From Paraflavitalea soli (GTDB taxonomy: Bacteria; Bacteroidota; Bacteroidia; Chitinophagales; Chitinophagaceae): a stretch of 64,000 bases of DNA. Shown piece after piece: positions 61,146 through 64,000 of the stretch. Numbering within the stretch: the first letter of the stretch is position 1; the number at the start of each line of letters is the position of its first letter. The stretch lies in the NCBI RefSeq assembly GCF_003555545.1, contig NZ_CP032157.1, forward strand, positions 7,010,546-7,074,545. Direction: 5' to 3'. Below the pieces are notes generated by a model, which worked only from the letters and a program-made list of their open reading frames with translations, was not told the DNA's origin and ran no database searches. Made by a program: the position numbers and the translations under genes.

Positions 61146-61436
61146 CTAGCCCTGGAGGATCCGGTCGAGGATCTTTTCCATGGATTGCAATTGTTTATCT
61201 GCTTCACTTATTATAAGCGGCTGGTCTCCGGCCGCTTTTTGTTGTGTGGCATACCAAAGAACCACCATGGCTACATAATCCTGCATGTCTTTGCCGGCAA
61301 ACTGGGTTTTGAACTCAATGATCTTGTCGTTGATGAGCTTAATGGTCTTTCGAACCACTTCTTCATCGGGGGGCGCGATGCGAATCCGGTAGGTTCTATC
61401 GCCAATCACTACATTTATCGGAATTAATTCTTCCAT
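61146..61436 (-). CDS. zapA: Cell division protein ZapA
   Basis: 96 residues from ATG 61436 (a longer frame extends 13 codons but lacks family features). It has the ZapA pattern: NVVIGDRTYRIRIAPPDEEVVRKTIKLINDKI followed by a helix with YVAMVVLWYATQQ and a coiled-coil tail. It bundles FtsZ filaments at the division site. In this window it lies between the coiled-coil/pheT cluster and rny, an order common in Bacteroidota but here interrupted by three plus-strand genes. Confidence 0.92.
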   Translation of the reverse strand: MEELIPINVVIGDRTYRIRIAPPDEEVVRKTIKLINDKIIEFKTQFAGKDMQDYVAMVVLWYATQQKAAGDQPLIISEADKQLQSMEKILDRILQG

Positions 61437-61588
61437 TGCTTGCAAATTTGAAAAGAGTATTCTATATTTATCCACACAGAATTAACAATTGGATATCTGG
61501 TACACTTTGGACACTAATGGATCGTTTTGGATGTTAAGGAAATTATGAGCCCGTATTCTATGATTACGTCACCAAAACCAAGCGAACT

Positions 61589-61843
61589 ATGTTTGCAAAA
61601 GTAAAGTCGTCCATCTTCATCGATGTCCTGACACTCGAATTAGTAGCACCGATCCGTTCCAGCCTAAGAGCCATTTTACGAGACGAAAAAGGCGATGAAT
61701 GCAGCCGCCTGGAGGCCAGTGTTCCCAAAGGGGACAATACCGTTACCTGGAAGGGCCTCAACGATCTACCATATGGCATCTACACTTTAGAGCTTTCACA
61801 AGGAGAAGATGAAATGAAAATGCGTTTAGTGAAACGCGTATAA
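61589..61843 (+). CDS. Small beta-fold protein resembling a type IX sorting domain
   Basis: 84 residues without signal peptide. The C-terminal half, NTVTWKGLNDLPYGIYTLELSQGED and a terminal MKMRLVKRV, follows the type IX C-terminal sorting-domain pattern (G-x-Y-x-L-x-L ... K-x-x-K), but there is no passenger and no export signal. It may be an Ig-like FlgD-fold protein kept in the cytoplasm, or an orphan CTD-like fragment. It lies on the opposite strand between zapA and the coiled-coil gene. Confidence 0.65.
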   Translation: MFAKVKSSIFIDVLTLELVAPIRSSLRAILRDEKGDECSRLEASVPKGDNTVTWKGLNDLPYGIYTLELSQGEDEMKMRLVKRV

Positions 61844-61853
61844 CTAATTGATC

Positions 61854-62141
61854 TTATTGACTCAGCATGGCAATACACCGGTCTATTTCCCGGATGTAGA
61901 GATGCAGGCGTTTGTCCAATTCTTTCCTGTCCGCTTCGTCAAGCTGGCCTGTCGCTGTTTTTAAAGCCGCCATCTTGATTTCCAGTTCTTCGATCTTTTT
62001 GGCCTGCAATGCATCCTTTGCTTTCAGTTCCTTCAACTCTTTTGACAGCCGGTCATTGTCCTTTTGCAGCACCTGGTATTGCTGCAGCACCTGCTGCAGT
62101 TTCTCATTGACGCGTTTCCATGGTTGCTGAGTATCTGACAT
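61854..62141 (-). CDS. Small coiled-coil protein between pheT and zapA (ZapB-like candidate)
   Basis: 95 residues from ATG 62141; an 18-codon upstream extension runs into a heptad repeat and is rejected. Apart from the first 12 residues the chain is one long heptad coiled coil (VLQQYQVLQKDNDRLSKELK), ending with a basic-amphipathic RLHLYIREIDRCIAMLS. The gene order pheT, coiled-coil, zapA suggests that it acts with ZapA in cell division, similar in shape to ZapB. This is inferred from position only. Confidence 0.75.
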   Translation of the reverse strand: MSDTQQPWKRVNEKLQQVLQQYQVLQKDNDRLSKELKELKAKDALQAKKIEELEIKMAALKTATGQLDEADRKELDKRLHLYIREIDRCIAMLSQ

Positions 62142-62160
62142 GCCTATTAATTTCGAATGT

Positions 62161-62188
62161 AGGATTCCGGGTTTAGGATTCTCTTGCT
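62161..62188. repeat. Diverged heptad array, GGATTTA family
   Basis: AGGATTC, CGGGTTT, AGGATTC and TCTTGCT in 7-bp register between pheT and the coiled-coil gene. It is related to the arrays at 56375 and 56975. Confidence 0.55.
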
Positions 62189-62212
62189 GCGGCAAAGAAG
62201 CTCCTTTACCGG

Positions 62213-64000
62213 TTACTTCCTTATTTCAGCCTGGAGGTCTTTTTCCAGTGCTGTCATGATCTTATTCATCATACCATCAATTTCCTTATCGGTGAGGGTC
62301 TTTTCTTCATCGAGGAAAGTAAAGCTGACGGCCAGTGATTTCTTGTCGGCACCAATTTTCCCGCTTTCAAAAATATCGAACAGCTGTACTTCCTGCAGTT
62401 TTGCGATCTGTGTTTTTCTTACCGTAGACTCTACCTCTGCAAAGGGTAAGGTTTTAGGTACGATCATGGCAAGGTCGCGGTGAACAGGTAATTGTTTGGG
62501 TAAGTCGGTAAATTTCAGTACGCCTTTGGCTACTTTCTTCAGCAATAATTCCCAGTCAATATCGGCAAAGAATACGGGCTGCTTGATGTCAAAACGCTTG
62601 AGTTCATGGGGGGCTACGGCGCCTAAAGTGGCGATTACTTCATTATTGATCCTTACTTCCAGACCGTCTGCCAACTTTTGAGTTGTGGTGGCCTGCCAGC
62701 TTGATTTAGTAATGCCGGAAAGCTGCAATATTCTTGCCACGATTCCTTTAAGATAGTAAAGATCAACAGTGTATCCCTTTGTTTTCCAGGAATCTTCTTT
62801 TACCTGGCCGGTAATGTACAGGCAAACATGTTCCTGCTCATTGTAGTTGCCGGGCGCCAGTTTATGGTATGTTTTACCAAACTCAAAGAATTGCAGGTTG
62901 TGGTTCTTTCTGTTGAGGTTGTGGGCAATGGCTTCCAGGCCTGTTTCGAGCATGGAAGGGCGCATGATATTGTGGTCGGCGCTGAGGTTATTCAGCAGCC
63001 GGACGGCTGTATCCAATTCTGCTTCATCGAAATAGGCAGCATTGGTGATGGAGTTGGTAAATATTTCATTGAAGCCCAATCCTACGAGGTAGTTGGCTGA
63101 TTTTTCCTTGTAGGTATGCTTGTAGCTGTCTGTTTCAATAGAAGGGGAGATCATGATGGAGGTCGGGATCTCTACATTGTCGAGGCCATCTATGCGCATG
63201 ATCTCTTCCACTACATCGGCGGGCAGGCTGATATCGGGCTTGCTGTAAGGAGCATTGACCCAGATATTGTCCATGCCTTCTTTGATGATCTCAAATCCGA
63301 GGGTGGTCAGGATCTTTTTTACGGTATCGGGGTGGTAGCTTTTACCGCTCAGTTTGCGGAGGTAGTGGTATTTGAGTACGACGGAGGCCTTTTCGCGTGG
63401 GTCGGGGTACACGTCCACTATGTCGGAGGCTATTTCGCCACCGGCCAGCTCTTTGATCATCATGGTGGCCCTCTTCAATACGTTGACGGTATTGCTGATG
63501 TCTACATTCTTTTCGAAGCGGGTGGCTGCATCGGTACGCAGGCCGTGGCGGAAAGATGTTTTACGGATATCAATGGGGTTGAACCAGGCGCTTTCCAGGA
63601 AGATGTTTTTGGTATCTGCCTTTACTCCGCTATGGAGGCCGCCAAATACGCCGGCAATACACATGGGCTCGCTGTCGCCATTGCAGATGATCAGGTCTTC
63701 GGCATTGAGCTTTCGGGTCTTTTCATCGAGGGATACGAAGGGTGTCCCTTCGGGCAGGTTCTTCACCAGTACTTTGCGGCCTTTGATAGCTTCTGCATTG
63801 AACGCATGCAGGGGCTGGCCGGTTTCGTGGAGTATGAAGTTGGTAATATCTACAATATTATTAATGGGGCGCTGGCCGATAGACCGGAGCCTGTCCTGCA
63901 GCCACTGGGGGCTTTCCTTTACCTGTACGTTGGTGATGCTTACGCCGCTGTAACGCTGGCAGGCATTGGTATTTTCAATTTCTACGGCTACAGGAAGGGT
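62213..64000 (-). CDS. pheT: Phenylalanyl-tRNA synthetase beta subunit (N-terminus beyond window)
   Basis: 595 residues are visible, and the frame continues to the right edge, so about 200 N-terminal residues (the tRNA-binding EMAP-like domain) are missing. Visible parts: the B3/B4 editing domain (RPINNIVDITNFILHETGQPLHAF; LDEKTRKLNAEDLIICNGDSEPMCIAGVFGG), B5 with DVVEEIMRIDGLDNVEIP, the B6-B7 catalytic-like core and the ferredoxin-like B8 domain ending with FTFLDEEKTLTDKEIDGMMNKI. It pairs with PheS to charge tRNA-Phe. An internal GTG at 63766 is not the true start. Confidence 0.97.
   Translation of the reverse strand, partial: TLPVAVEIENTNACQRYSGVSITNVQVKESPQWLQDRLRSIGQRPINNIVDITNFILHETGQPLHAFNAEAIKGRKVLVKNLPEGTPFVSLDEKTRKLNAEDLIICNGDSEPMCIAGVFGGLHSGVKADTKNIFLESAWFNPIDIRKTSFRHGLRTDAATRFEKNVDISNTVNVLKRATMMIKELAGGEIASDIVDVYPDPREKASVVLKYHYLRKLSGKSYHPDTVKKILTTLGFEIIKEGMDNIWVNAPYSKPDISLPADVVEEIMRIDGLDNVEIPTSIMISPSIETDSYKHTYKEKSANYLVGLGFNEIFTNSITNAAYFDEAELDTAVRLLNNLSADHNIMRPSMLETGLEAIAHNLNRKNHNLQFFEFGKTYHKLAPGNYNEQEHVCLYITGQVKEDSWKTKGYTVDLYYLKGIVARILQLSGITKSSWQATTTQKLADGLEVRINNEVIATLGAVAPHELKRFDIKQPVFFADIDWELLLKKVAKGVLKFTDLPKQLPVHRDLAMIVPKTLPFAEVESTVRKTQIAKLQEVQLFDIFESGKIGADKKSLAVSFTFLDEEKTLTDKEIDGMMNKIMTALEKDLQAEIRK

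Overview
The window looks like the chromosome of a member of the Bacteroidota, most likely a Chitinophagaceae-type bacterium (family placement is inferred). The sequence supports this in several ways: a fused lpxC-fabZ gene, the type IX secretion regulator PorX, a SusC/SusD pair, two adjacent clpP genes, secreted proteins of Bacteroidota-only families, and promoters of the Bacteroidota sigma type (TTTG about 19-21 bp before TAnnTTTG). Most of the window is housekeeping. There is one tRNA gene (Leu, anticodon TAG), no rRNA, no CRISPR array and no recognisable transposase or prophage.

Layout. 1-9.1 kb: a truncated secreted protein, a tricorn-type protease, an M23 peptidase, a DUF937-OmpA protein, small secreted or hypothetical proteins, and a NmrA-like reductase next to a MarR regulator with matching operators. 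9.5-15.6 kb: glutamine amidotransferase, ruvB, an outer-membrane barrel protein, an OmpR-type response regulator, a GroES-like protein and a HerA-like ATPase. 15.6-20.2 kb: recQ, a small four-helix-bundle gene inside a candidate mobile cassette, and a copper-type P-ATPase. 20.5-27.9 kb: tsaE, alanine dehydrogenase, then on the minus strand an HD phosphohydrolase followed by the lipid A genes lpxD, lpxC-fabZ, lpxA and an ABC ATPase. 28.1-33.3 kb: porX, a metallo-beta-lactamase-fold hydrolase, a helix-hairpin-helix membrane protein and an acyl-CoA dehydrogenase. 33.4-38.8 kb: the proteostasis cluster tig, clpP, clpP, clpX on the minus strand, split between tig and clpP by an AT-rich lone CdiA-CT-like nuclease gene and a candidate small RNA. 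39-45 kb: universal stress protein, a LytS/LytTR-type sensor-regulator pair, tRNA-Leu and a bifunctional (p)ppGpp enzyme. 45.5-53.2 kb: SusC/SusD, purA, a very acidic disordered protein and pabB. 53.2-64 kb: a lytic transglycosylase, gatA, tatA, rplS, rny, a TlpA-like thiol protein, zapA, a coiled-coil protein and a partial pheT.

The most unusual feature is the intergenic DNA. Many gaps carry short degenerate tandem arrays, mostly with a period of 7 bp but some of 8 or 11 bp, with different unit sequences that recur as families at distant places. A second dispersed element, a palindrome with core GGTGRGYCGCC, occurs five times and probably works as a terminator at several of these sites. One heptad family (CGGCAAT/CGGCAGT) brackets the four-helix-bundle gene in inverted orientation, giving a 510-bp unit that looks like a minimal mobile cassette. 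That cassette, the nuclease gene between tig and clpP with its neighbouring small-RNA candidate, and the repeat families are the best leads for something undescribed.
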